Assembly (NCBI GenBank): GCA_027186245.1
Contig: CP114493.1
Location: 9,803,501 to 9,867,500, forward strand
DNA: 64,000 nucleotides
Direction of reading: 5' to 3'
From: Coriaria nepalensis
Lineage: Eukaryota > Streptophyta > Magnoliopsida > Cucurbitales > Coriariaceae
The notes beneath the pieces were generated by a model. That model was not told the origin of the DNA. It searched no databases and saw only the letters and a list, made by a program, of their open reading frames with translations. Below, in pieces: positions 34,258 to 45,409 of the stretch. The translations under genes were made by a program, and so were the position numbers. Every line of letters starts with the position of its first letter. Position 1 is the stretch's first letter.

Positions 34258-35171
34258 CAAGTATTACTAGCTAGATAGCTCCGTTCTTCTTTGCTCCTTT
34301 TTTTCCCGACATGTCGTACTTGTATGAATTACTTTTTACTTGCCGGGGATAGAAACAAAAAGAAGGAAATTAGAAACTGGGGGTTTCCGTGACTAAAATG
34401 AGCTGTCTTGGTCATTTTGATCTTTTATTGTTTGCCGACAGTATGTAGTAACTAGACTAGTAAAGCAAAATATATAAAGTAATTTTTATTTTAAAAAGAG
34501 AAGATTTTTCCCAAGTGATGGGGACATGAGTTAGCTCATTTTTCCCTTGGTTTGGAAACAGATGGATTGTGTTCGAAACGACAGAAGATTCATATCACCA
34601 AACCCTTTATATTATTTTCAACTATGTATGGATTTTGGTTGATGGGGGGGGTGTGCACGCAATATATGCATATAAGTTCATCCAAAGTATTTAAGTTACT
34701 ATGAAACATTACTGTAATTAACATCCGATTAATCTCTTGTTTAATTTTTAAATGAAAATTTGATGTCCATGTTGTTCAAAATTGACTAATGATTTGTCCA
34801 AAGAAATTGTGTAAATACACAAGGCGGCTAGATGGCACTATTAAAACTTGGAGCGTGACTTGTCAAAAAATGATTGATTCAAAATAATAACAAAAAATGT
34901 CATTATAGAAAAAGCTTAACTATGTAAATGACAAGTTGTCATATCTCTGGCCCATAGTTGCAGCATAAAGGCCCAAATGCGTATCACCACCGAAACGATG
35001 AGCCCACTAGGAGCCAATCCATCATATTTAAACTCCGGTTCTGGCTCAGGAATATCTTTACACCGGTTTAGGAAAAACAATAGATAATTTAGGATCAAAA
35101 CTCATTTATATAGAAGGTGTATTACAAAGATTAAGTTTGATCATTTTTCTAATTAGTTTTCTTTTTTAAAT
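34258..35171. other. Intergenic; possible tiny gene relic at 34.92-35.10 kb
   Basis: Mostly AT-rich. On the minus strand, 35098-34916 reads NRCKDIPEPEPEFKYDGLAP then SGLIVSVVIRIWAFMLQLWA. It is less AT-rich than its surroundings and protein-like, but I cannot assign it to a family. Confidence 0.4.
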
Positions 35172-35204
35172 GAAAATTTTTAAATTTTAAAAGATCCATC
35201 TTCT

Positions 35205-36690
35205 TCTGTCTTCTTCTTCATCTGGTAACGATTTTTCCGATGGAGTATCCAAATTCACAGTTTCAAAAAATGTGAATATCGGACCCGGAAATGTGGATCA
35301 GAGGCTTCCCAAACTGCCGAGATTTGCGTATTTGATTTCTGGAACGAAAGGCGAAGGTTCTTCACTGAAGTGGATTCTTCGAGCGGTTAATCATCCGATA
35401 AATTATTATCTGTTGCCTCTCGATTTGGAAGATTCGCATGAAGAGAGGCTAGAGCTAGCCAAGTATGCGGGATCGGAGAGTTTGATCAGAGAATTTCGGA
35501 ATGTAATGGTGGTCGGAAAAGCTGATTTGGTGACACAGAAAGGTCCGACCATGATTGCTTCTACGCTTCATACGATTGCGATTTTGTTTAAGCGTGCTGA
35601 TGATTGGGATCGGTTCATTAATCTTGGTGCTTCGGATTATCCTCTTCTCTCCCAAGATGGTAACTTTCTGCTTCATTTAGCTTATTTGGTGTTTTTAGAG
35701 ATGACTTTAGTCTGTTTTATAAGTTCTAGTTGAAAACAATCTTGAATTGATGTTTCATGACGAGTTGATTCATTCAGAAATTGTTGTTTCAGATCTCTTG
35801 CACGTATTCTCTTACTTGCCGGACGATTTGAACTTCCCTGATCACACAAGTAATCTTGGCTAGAGAGAGTGAGCGTGTCCTCTAGTTGTTGAACTTGTCT
35901 CCATAAGAGTAAAGAATCTTGTTATTATTCTTACTGTGTATATTTTGCTTTCAGGCATCAAAGAGCAAGGCCCATGATAATTGATCCTGCCTTGTGTCAT
36001 AAACAGAAATCTGGTGTTTTTTTGGGCCAAGGAGAAACGGCCGATCCCTTCTTCTTCATTCAAGCTATTCACAGGTAATGTGAAAAAGAATTACTAATGT
36101 CTGATAAACTTGAGTCTGAAAATGCTGCTTAATATTTTTATCCGCATGGATTATATAGTTCGGTAGTGATGACATAGAACTATATTATATGGTGAAGCAA
36201 ATTTCTTTTTACAGGGTCTCCATTAATGGTTCTAACAAAATCATTTCTCGAATTCTGCATATGGGGGTGGGATAATCTCCCGCGCACACTCCTTATGTGC
36301 TATACAAACTTCAAGGTTACTTCCATACTGTTATCTGTAACCACAAGGACTTACAAAATACGATGGTTAATAACTACATTTCATGAAGTGGAATACTTTT
36401 CCAAAACAAGATCCGATCAATTTAACAGCCGATAATTTTGAAGAAATTGTTCAGAGCGGGGCCCCCCTTTGCTCATAGCTTTGCCAATGATGACCTAATA
36501 CTGAATAAGATCGATGAGATGCTGCTTAAAGAGATCATACGGTCAGTTTACGCCCTGGCGGTTGGTGTATAAGGAAGGGGGCTACGGGTCAATAAGATTG
36601 TTGTTTGGTTCATGGGAATCAAGATGTTGTTAAGCCAAGTTTGGGGTCCAAGAGGCTTGAAAGACTCTTGTTATGAAACTTCTTGATCAT
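35205..36690 (+). pseudogene. GlcAT14-like glycosyltransferase (core-2/I-branching type) pseudogene
   Basis: An N-terminally truncated relic. The region 35272-35659 keeps RLPKLPRFAYLISGTKGEG, NPINYYLLPLDLE-like VNHPINYYLLPLDLED and NLGASDYPLLSQD. An intron with intact GT-AG follows (35660 to about 35793), then DLLHVFSYLPDDLNFPDHTSN. Lesions: TGG to TAG after SNLG near 35862; a shift in a poly-T run near 36019; a deletion where the family has FVSSPEGYFHT near 36310; frameshifts after. [28 protein letters not shown] and APFAHSF remain recognisable. The membrane anchor and start codon are missing. Family: beta-glucuronosyltransferases acting on arabinogalactan proteins in the Golgi. Retained introns show DNA-level duplication, not retroposition. 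Confidence 0.88.
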
Positions 36691-37901
36691 TAAAAACTTA
36701 AGATCTAGACAGTGTAATTAATATAACATTTTTGTTTTGTTTTTGCTTACTTTGTCTGGATCATTATTTCTTATGCCCTTTTAACGAGCGGGCCGTATGA
36801 AATGGGCGGCGGCCCATTAGGCACTTGATCCGTTGGATGGATACCAAAAGCAGTTGAAGTCGTCAGACGATTGTAATGTTACAGTTTGGTCAAAGAACAG
36901 GAATCAAAATAAATTTCAGGTATTCGTATTTCTTTTTCCCTTTATTGGGTTTGAGGCTACAGATACCACCTGTAGAAATGCAACGGCGAGTATAACAACG
37001 CTCTCAGTTGGCGCGTGGGAGTGGCAGTCACCTCACCTATCCTATATTCCCATGCAAAAAACAAAAATATATAAATAAAAAAGAGAAGATAAAATAAGGA
37101 GACAGACAGACCGGACCATGTCCGGAGCCCACGGGTAAAGATCCGGCGGGCTCACAAGACATAATTTTTCTTCCTTAATTATTCTAATCAATATTATCCC
37201 AAGTGTTTCAGTCTTAAGAGTTCATCGGATAGGACTCTTTCTCATTGATTCATATGAAATAGATCAGAAATAGTAGATCTCTTTTCCCATTTTTATGAAC
37301 CGAAAGGGAGTCATATTTATAACTTACGTATATAATTATGAATAGTTAAATTAAGTTTAGAAGGCTAAATTTAAATAAACTTTAAAAAACATCATTAATC
37401 TTAATCGTGTTTCGCAGCTAACTAACTAATAGTGTTATATTTTGTCCCCTAATATGCTCTTTGTGTCTATAAAACATGTTTTGTGAGGTAATATGTAATG
37501 CGATTGCACTCCTTTCTATACAAAAAAAACAGACACTAATCATTTTTTTCATACAAGATTACTTACTTAGGGAGATTAAGTATGCAATTGCAGCACTATC
37601 TTTATTGTTGAATAAACTAATTAAGCACAAAATATACAAAACAGAAGAAGTGTCTTAAAGAAGCTTATGGATTAAGAAAACATCAACTTCTCTAAACTCT
37701 CAAAAAGTAATAATAAAAACACAAAGTTGAATCTTGTGATTAATTAATTGGTAAAAAAATTAAAATTAAAAAAAAAAGAATAAAAAAGCACTAAGGATTA
37801 ATATTATAAATACACCAAAAGGCCCTTCCTTTAATTTTGTTCCTTCATTCCCTTCCCACCTTCACAAAAAAACACTTCTTTTATCTCTCTTTCTCACTCT
37901 C

Positions 37902-37949
<48 letters not shown>

Positions 37950-38084
37950 AACCTCTCCTTCTCTCTCTTTCTCTTTGATGTGATTCTCTACTACTATTCC
38001 TCCTCCTCCATCTCCTCCACCTCAAAACACCAACCTTTACAAAAGAAGAAAGAATTAAAGAACCCAACAACAACAACAACAACA
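36691..38084. other. Intergenic and Dof promoter/leader
   Basis: Contains GGGCC words near 36789-36812 and long AT-rich stretches. TATA-like ATTATAAATAC lies at about 37803-37813. A (CT)n run at 37905-37942 is in the likely Dof leader. No other gene is seen. Confidence 0.5.
37905..37942 (+). repeat. (CT)n microsatellite in the Dof leader
   Basis: A CT run about 140 bases upstream of the Dof ATG and downstream of the TATA-like box, typical of pyrimidine-rich plant leaders. Confidence 0.9.
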
Positions 38085-39352
38085 ATGGTTTTCCCTTCCA
38101 TTCCAGCGTATCTTGTCGATCCATCCAACTGGCAACCAGTAAGGCTTAAGCTTAATTTCTTCAATTTTTGCCTTCTTCAAAAGCTAAAGCAAAAAACAAA
38201 AATTTAAAGATAAATTATTCTTATTTTACTTTTTGTTATACCAAGTTGAATATACTTAAGTATTTGGTTCTATATATCATTTTCTCATATGTTGGGTTTA
38301 ATAAATTTCAGCAGGCAGAACATTTTCTCCCAAGAAGCAGTACAACTAGTACTTCTCACCTTCTGCCTCCACCCCCGCCACCACCACAACATCCGCAACC
38401 AAACCACGCACAGAGTAATGGCGGCGGGAGTAGCACAGGCCCGATGGGTTCAATTCGGCCGGGTTCAATGGTGGATCGAGCTCGAATGGCCAACATCCCG
38501 TTACCTGAAGCAGCATTAAAATGCCCTAGATGTGAATCAACAAACACTAAGTTTTGCTACTTCAACAACTATAGTCTATCTCAACCTAGACACTTTTGCA
38601 AAGCTTGCAAAAGGTACTGGACAAGAGGTGGGGCCCTAAGGAACGTGCCCGTCGGAGGCGGTTGCCGTAGGAACAAGAGAAGTAGCAGTAAAGGAACAAG
38701 GTCAAAGTCTCCGGTCAGCTCTGACCGCGCTCAAACTGGGAGTGCTAATTCTTCGAGCTCGATTTCGTCCCACGGTGGAGTAGGACACACGGATCATATG
38801 ATAGGTCCTGGGCAGCAGAACCCACCTCTTAGATTCATGGCTCCTCTACATCACCTTACTGATTTTAATGCCATGGCTAGCTCGATTGGCTTGAACTACG
38901 GCTTGAATTATAGTGGTCTTTCAGCTGCAATGAGCGGATCAGCCAATTCGGGTGATCATTACTTGAATTTTCAGCTGGGTGGAGGTGGGTCCTTCTTAGG
39001 TATGGAGCAATGGCCGTTGCAGCAACCTTTGCAATTCCCGTTTATGTCGGGTCTGGAGGCTGCCTCAACGGGCTTGTTTGAAGGTGGTGGGGAGGCAGGT
39101 TATGGTGGTCAGACCGGTCGGTTAAAGCCCAGTAGTTTGGATGCTAGTCAAGTGGCCAGTAATTCAGTGAAAATGGAAGAGAGCCAAGATCAGGTTAATT
39201 TAGGGAGGCAATTTTTGGGAATGAATAGTGGTAGTAATGGAGGAAATCATCATCAGCAGCAGCAGTATAATGGGGTTGGGGCTAATAGTAACGCATGGTC
39301 AGATTTTTCGGGTTTTAGCTCCTCTTCTATGGCTACTAGCAATCAGTTATGA
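38085..39352 (+). CDS. Dof zinc-finger transcription factor, PEAR clade (DOF5.1/DOF2.4-like), 2 exons
   Basis: Exon 1 is 38085-38138 ([18 protein letters not shown]) and exon 2 is 38312-39352, phase 0, 364 aa. The short first exon beginning MVF-S/P-S and ending near NWQ is the hallmark of this clade. The single Dof domain reads [20 protein letters not shown] then [17 protein letters not shown] and GGGCRRNKR, with the Cx2Cx21Cx2C zinc ligands. It is preceded by proline and glycine-rich low complexity, and followed by Ser-, Gly- and Gln-rich regions and a [16 protein letters not shown] motif near the C-terminus, seen also in DOF5.1. Dof proteins bind AAAG cores in the nucleus. PEAR members promote radial growth of procambium and phloem in Arabidopsis; the same role here is inference. 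Confidence 0.95.
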
Positions 39353-40829
39353 AGATACGAGGTTAATTTTCTTGTTGTCGGTTGGTTTTTCAGTTGAGTG
39401 AGGATTTATCTTGACATTTCCAAGGAACAGTACTATCTAGCACGTGTAGTACTGGTTGAAGATTTTATTTGTTTCTTCAAAAATGATCGACTAAACCCTA
39501 GATGTTGGTAGGTGTTCGTTATTGCCTGTGTGTTTCTTTATTTGTTCTTTTGTTTCATTCAATTAGGCCTAGATTGCAGTGTTTAATCTACGAGAGTTTG
39601 TACTAATCTACGAGAGTTTGTACGTTTAACTTATAGACTTATAGTTAATGTATCGTGGAGTTTTGATTCCATATATGGTGTCCAAAAATTAACTACATAT
39701 TCCATGTTTTGTTTACCAGGGAGTACTAATCAACTTCCACCTCTGATAATCTATACGTACCTTCAACTACATCTACATCTCGATCTGTTCGTAATCTAAA
39801 TCATGACTTAGCTAGTTTCTTTTGATAATCACCTTCATTGCGGTAGATAATCACCTTCTTAAAGTACTAATCAATTACTTCGTGTTAAAAGGGTAACTAG
39901 TAGCTCGTTTCAAGTGTAAATATTGGCATATCAAAAACAGTAGAAATTTAGGAAAGTTGGGGTATAAATACATTGATTTGATTTATACTCTTCTGGTTAA
40001 ATGAGTAAAGTGATCAATTCTCCATTTGTTATATATAAGACCACTTGAAATCAGAAAGTTGGTTATCATGTTGACTTGTAAGTAGTAATTATATAAACTA
40101 AGCATGAAGGTCACATATATAGGATAAAAGATGGATATAAGTTCATGCAAGATAGGATCTTCTTACAGCCGCAAAGTTGTAGTTTTAATGCAGATTAGAT
40201 GTATCATGACCGATCAGTATGTATTACATGATCCAGCTCTCTCTCTCTCTCTCTCTTTCTCGTCTCGTTATTGCAATTGGGAAAGAAACAAAAGGCAAAG
40301 CTTGTCATGGAGGAGGTAGCATACGGTAACTAGATCTGTAATAAAGCCACAGATTTTGGCCAGATGAGCGTTCTGTTCAACAAAAGCAGTCTAATGACTA
40401 ACTAATTATTAATTATGTTGTGTTTGGTGGGATTAAGAAACCTGGGTTCACAAATCTTTTCTTCATTCCCAATACAGATACGCTAATTAATCCCAGTTTT
40501 CCTTCCCCCCTTCCTTCTACCCACTCCCATATTATATACATACAAAATTATTAGTCCACTAATTAAGAAGCTTAGTGAATGCCCACTGATCATCCCAATA
40601 AGAAACCAACAAAAAAAAAGTGATTAATTAATCGTATTATTAAAGTTCACGAGGAATGAGACAAATGTAATAATTGTTTGAAATGCACTTCTTGTTTCGG
40701 CCTGTGTTCTTAGGCTTCTGACTCAGATTTCGTTAGTTTTGCTGTCGGATGATTTTGATAGTCCCGATAGTATACATACTCATAATGTATAATCATCGTA
40801 ATACATCATATTTCATCTCACTTTTCTCT

Positions 40830-40839
<10 letters not shown>

Positions 40840-40869
<30 letters not shown>
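40840..40869. repeat. (TA)n microsatellite
   Basis: A TA run preceded by a CACACA stretch. Confidence 0.95.
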
Positions 40870-40872
<3 letters not shown>

Positions 40873-41994
40873 TTCTGTATATAGTGGTAGTTACCGAAAG
40901 AATCCAAACAGTAAATAACGTAGGGAAGGAGGAGAATTTGTTGAATTATTGGAGCAGAGCGGATCGGATTTTAGATTAGATTGGAATTCCAGTCAAATTA
41001 TCAGGAGAACGTCTGTCTGTCTGTCTGACTGTCTGAATTCTGAGTTGTTGTTGTTGGTTTTAGAATGTGTTGTCTGGTAAACACGCATTGGATGGAGACA
41101 AAGTTGTGTTTTGTCAGCATGCGTGGGCCCCATCACTCGCAGAAGAAGAGGGTGCTACTTCCCAGTGATTCGATCTTACAATGCACGCACTTTTCTGCTG
41201 CGAGGATTTTCGTTTTTACTATTTTGTACTCTATTCCACTTCATCCTCACATTTTTGTTTCTCTCTCTTTATAATATTCATTTATAAAATTTAATTAAAA
41301 ATAATAATTATTCATATTTGATTGACCCAGAAATGGGTGATATCATCAGCAAGTGACTAAAGTTATTCAAATTATTAAATATATTATTAAGAAAGATGAG
41401 AAATTGCATGATGAAAGGTGGACCAGTCTTAGTAAGAATAGTGTAAGGAAGAAGTTAGTGCATTCCTTCCTCAATCTCAAAAGAACTTGCTTTTCTCTCT
41501 CTCTCTCTCTCTCCAAACAGTACTTCTAATAATAAATATATACAGATAGATAGATAGAGAGATGAGAAATATTCTTTGGTCATGAAAGAAGAAAGGAATC
41601 TTGGAGGGGGATGTTTGGATTTGCTTTTTTCGCTACAACCGAGGCTGCTTACCAGCATAGAGCGAATAAAGCACATTCAAACACACCCATCTAAAGCTCT
41701 CTCTCTCTCTCTCCTCAAACAATCTAATAACTGATGATTTGTCGGTTGGTAGTAGTGTTCATTGCTTCAATAACGAATACGACGAGAGAGAGAGGAAGAG
41801 AAGGAGAGAGAGAGGGAGGTGGCCTGGAAAAAGCAATGCAAGTAAGTACGTAGTAGAAACAGAATTTCTAAAAGCATTAAGGAATTGGAAGCTGGCTCGG
41901 AAATCAAAAGCCACAAGTATCGATGATAGATACTAGATAGATTATTATTATGAGTTTCAGCAAGCTCCAATCGGCGTCTCATGATCATATATAT

Positions 41995-42121
41995 CTACAT
42001 CATCAGATTTACAATATTCATATAATCTAAATATGAATCATGATCATATAATCTAAATAATCATATAATCATCATCAGATTTACAATATCTCATGATCAT
42101 ATAATCTAAATATGAATCATA
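41995..42121 (+). repeat. Interrupted direct repeat of CATCATCAGATTTACAATAT units
   Basis: The phrase CATCATCAGATTTACAATAT followed by ATATAATCTAAATATGAATC occurs at about 41998 and again at about 42073. Shorter TCATATAATC copies lie between. It looks like a local duplication with slippage. Confidence 0.7.
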
Positions 42122-43394
42122 AACAATTTATACCATATAAACTAACACGTTTTTGCCCTCTTGTATATTCATACATGATTTACGATAACATATATGCATG
42201 TTATAAAGTGCTGGAGAAACTAGCCAGCTAGCCATACATGATTCTTCACGTTCTTCCACATGATATCCTGGATAGATCATCGGTTTCAGATTCTCCCACT
42301 CAAATCCTTACACGCAATTTTGCTTGTTTTGTCCCACTTTCATACACGTCAGGATCACTAATAAGCTAACTATACGTTCGCTTTATAAGGTATCGTATAC
42401 GATGTATAGGAGAGAGCTAACTGGTGTCTCATACACTAGGTGCTAGTAGTAGTAGTAGTAATAAGAATCTTCTTTCTTTGTGATATATATACAGAATCCA
42501 AAGGCCTAGGCAGTAGGGCATGACCCCATGATAGAGGTATATATATCGAATTTGACACATGCATAAGAATATTAAGGATGATTTTTTTATATTCGGGCAG
42601 ATAGTTTTGTTTCTAGTTGGCTAACCAGTCCAAGCGTCCGGCATCCTATGTAGATATGAAGATGTGATTGACATAACGCAATTTCATTTCTTTAACTTTT
42701 CTTTAGAACAGCCACACTTTTTTGCCCACATAGCTTGCTAGCTCAAGTTACATTTTGCAAAGTCGATACTTTAAGAACGAGCGAGTGGGAATCCAATGAT
42801 GGTTTGTGAAATCCTTTGTAATGAGTCGAGCCCATTTGTGGATCATACGTAACTGGATCGGAACAATGAGTCCATCCGTACGGAAGTAGCCGTGTTGGGC
42901 TGCATCATCAGATGACGATGTATCTAGCCCAACAAGTCACTTCGAGTTAGATGTAGTCCAATAAGTTTTATTGGGCCTTCCAAGAGCTGTGGAAGAACCC
43001 AATCCAAGTTCATACAGTGCACTGGTTTCATTCTGGGCTTCCAAGAATCCAGTATATACATGACATGAGGAGAAAAAAACATTATTTGTATCTGCAAAAA
43101 GGTACACAGTGGAAAACAGAATTCATGGGCAAACCCTGGGTCCTTGCCAAATAAATAAATAATTTTTTTAAAAAAGATGGATTGAAAATACTGCATATTG
43201 AAAATGAGGGGAAAAAAAGAGAAGGAAAATGAAGCCCCAGATTGGTGTCTACATTGTCAAAAACCAATGCTTTCCAGCCTTCTAAGAAGCACATAAAAAA
43301 GTTTACAGCAACCCTACAAATGCCTCCCTGTAAATAAATGTAAAAACAGATAGTCATACATCAAAGACGAGAAGAGCTCAAATTTTCCTTTCAA

Positions 43395-45203
43395 CTATTC
43401 CTCTTCTGCATCTTTATTCTTTTTTTTCTTTTTCTTTTCGCTCTTCTCCGTCCCGCCTGCTGCTTCACCATTTCCAGCGCCGTCTTCATTGTGTTTATCT
43501 TTATTCTTCTTCTTCTTCTTCTCCAACTTCTCTGTCTCGGGTGTACCTACATTTTCTTCAGCACTTTTATCTTGCTTCTTTTTCTTCTTCTTCTTATCAG
43601 ACTTTTCCTCTGCATCAGGTGATTTAGGTTGAGCAACAACCTCCCCATCTAAAGCAGCTGCTTCTGCCTCACCATTCTCTTTATCTTTCTTTTTCTTCTT
43701 CTTCTCCTTCTTCTCTTCCTTCTCCAGCTCCTCAACTATTTCAGCTTTCCTCTTCTTAGCTGGAGTGGCATCAATCTCTTCATCCAACTTACATTTCCGC
43801 CCTTCCTTCTCTTCAACCTCTGAATCCCTACTCTTCTTCACCTCCTTCACATATCCAGCCCGTTCAGATGCGGCAGCAAGGCTTGCAATCACAGAATCTC
43901 CACCTGTTGGCAAAACCACATTCCTCAACCATTCGTGAGGAGTACTCTCATTCGGCTTTCCATGTTTATCCAATTTCCCATCAGCTATAAGTTTCTTCTT
44001 CATTGAAGCCCTTGGACCCAAACCCCATTTCCTAGGATAAGTGTCCCTATCCATCACCACCCTCTTAATCTTCGCAACAACTCCATGATCACAAGTTGCC
44101 ATAACTGCAGTAGTCATCTCCGCAATCCCAAGAGCAACAGCTTCCCCCTTAGTTGTCATAAGCACAACTTCTTCCCCAACCTCAATGTCATTCTCAAACC
44201 TCAATAACCCTGGAATCATCAACTTAGCACCATAACAGATAGCATTCACAGCAGAATCCTTAACAACCAATCTCTTATAGCTCGTCAAAAGCTTTTCAAG
44301 AGGCATAATCACTCTCCTCAAATAACTCTCATCTCTATAATTATCGTATACATATTGGGCATCCATCACATCATGCATTGTAACCATGTTATCTTTCTCA
44401 CCCATAATCCCAGACCTAACTCTTCTGAGCTCTTGCATATGCCCTCCTACACCAAGAATCAAACCCAAATGCACACATAATGTCCTAACATAAGTCCCCG
44501 CCTCACAAGAAATCCAGAAAACTACCAAATGCTTATCTGCATCGTACTCAAGAAGCTTACTTTCATATATAGTTCTAATCCTAAGCTGCCTTTTCACGGC
44601 AGAAATCAATGGAGGCCTCTGAAACACAGCTCCAGTTAGTGTTTCAAGAGCCCTAGCCACCTTAGCTACCTCCGGAACATCGGCATGTAACCTAGCAACA
44701 CAGACATACTCTTTTCCAGCACCTTGTTGTGATTTCACGAGCCGAGTAGCTCGATCAATGCAAACAATAAGGTTACCAGTGACTTTCGGGTCAAGTGTAC
44801 CACTATGACCCGTTTTCTCCACCCGGAGAATACGCTTAATCCAAGCCACAACCTCATGAGAAGAAGGATTCGCTGGTTTATCCAGATTAAGAACACCGTA
44901 CCTGATATACTCTGCAAGAGGGCGCTTGAGAGGGGAGAAACCGGAGGGCAGAGGAGTGTAGTGTCCGGTTCGTACATTGAGGCGATCGTAGTTCTTCAAT
45001 AGAAGCGGCCAGTCGGAAGTGTCGATGGTCGGAGTAAAGCTCTGAGGCTTGATCATGAAGTCGATGTTTTTATCATCGTCCTCCTGAACCGGTTCCGAAT
45101 CATAATTTTTGAGTGGTTTAGCGGAGCTCTGGTCTTCCTCATCATCTTTGCTTCTATGCTTCTTCTTTCTCTTCTCGGAACGAGAAAGCTCAATCTCGGA
45201 CAT
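43395..45203 (-). CDS. CBF5: H/ACA ribonucleoprotein subunit 4, dyskerin/CBF5 pseudouridine synthase, intronless
   Basis: A complete 602-aa ORF, slightly longer than the Arabidopsis protein. Order: Lys-rich N-terminus; DKERIN-like block ([20 protein letters not shown]); TruB catalytic domain with the active-site Asp in [13 protein letters not shown]; an [13 protein letters not shown] block; [19 protein letters not shown]; then a PUA RNA-binding domain ([36 protein letters not shown]). The C-terminus is a long run of Lys and Glu repeats carrying nuclear and nucleolar signals. Role: the catalytic subunit, with NOP10, NHP2 and GAR1, of box H/ACA RNPs that turn uridine to pseudouridine in rRNA and snRNA; it is also part of plant telomerase. 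The promoter has a telo box. The lack of introns is usual for this gene in plants. Confidence 0.98.
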   Translation of the reverse strand: MSEIELSRSEKRKKKHRSKDDEEDQSSAKPLKNYDSEPVQEDDDKNIDFMIKPQSFTPTIDTSDWPLLLKNYDRLNVRTGHYTPLPSGFSPLKRPLAEYIRYGVLNLDKPANPSSHEVVAWIKRILRVEKTGHSGTLDPKVTGNLIVCIDRATRLVKSQQGAGKEYVCVARLHADVPEVAKVARALETLTGAVFQRPPLISAVKRQLRIRTIYESKLLEYDADKHLVVFWISCEAGTYVRTLCVHLGLILGVGGHMQELRRVRSGIMGEKDNMVTMHDVMDAQYVYDNYRDESYLRRVIMPLEKLLTSYKRLVVKDSAVNAICYGAKLMIPGLLRFENDIEVGEEVVLMTTKGEAVALGIAEMTTAVMATCDHGVVAKIKRVVMDRDTYPRKWGLGPRASMKKKLIADGKLDKHGKPNESTPHEWLRNVVLPTGGDSVIASLAAASERAGYVKEVKKSRDSEVEEKEGRKCKLDEEIDATPAKKRKAEIVEELEKEEKKEKKKKKKDKENGEAEAAALDGEVVAQPKSPDAEEKSDKKKKKKKQDKSAEENVGTPETEKLEKKKKKNKDKHNEDGAGNGEAAGGTEKSEKKKKKKNKDAEEE

Positions 45204-45271
45204 GGCTACAGGTCGGGTAATTTGCGGGGGAGGGGATGAAGAATGAAGTGGAAGTGGAAGTCGCTTTTAGA

Positions 45272-45409
45272 GATCGCTAGGGTTTTAGTCGAGAGCAAGG
45301 GTTTCTACTGAAAATGGAGATTTATAGTATTATTGGGCATCGTTACTTGTTTGGGCTGCTTGTCCGCTTCTGAGAAATCCCTCTGACCCAGTTACTAAAC
45401 TCATGGGCC
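45272..45409 (-). promoter_or_regulatory. CBF5 promoter: telo box and GGGCC/GGGCT words
   Basis: On the minus strand AAAACCCTAG (about 45278-45287) is a telo box, about 80 bases above the ATG. Site II-like TGGGCT and TGGGCC words lie at about 45352 and 45403 on the plus strand. The telo box plus site II pair is typical of plant ribosome-biogenesis genes. Confidence 0.65.

Larger units (their letters stand above)
39353..43394. other. 4-kb intergenic region with microsatellites, no gene seen
   Basis: The left end is the Dof 3' flank. There is a CT run near 40237-40256, a CA/TA run at about 40831-40869, CT runs near 41495-41513, and a duplicated block at about 42.0-42.12 kb. Small ORFs (41065, 41455, 41739, 42924, 43082) are low-complexity or overlap CT repeats. 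I looked for common plant microRNA mature sequences by eye and found none. Confidence 0.5.

Noticed and set aside
36226..36435. ORF inside the glycosyltransferase relic as a separate gene
   Set aside because: Its start is a fragment of the GlcAT14-like exon ([17 protein letters not shown]) that then runs out of frame.
41455..41990. ORFs around GA/CT repeats at 41.5-42.0 kb
   Set aside because: Coding potential comes from low-complexity GAGA-type codons; there are no conserved domains.
42960..42995. Sequence resembling the microRNA396 star strand (AGAGCTGTGGAAG)
   Set aside because: It does not match full length and no long stem-loop partner was found.
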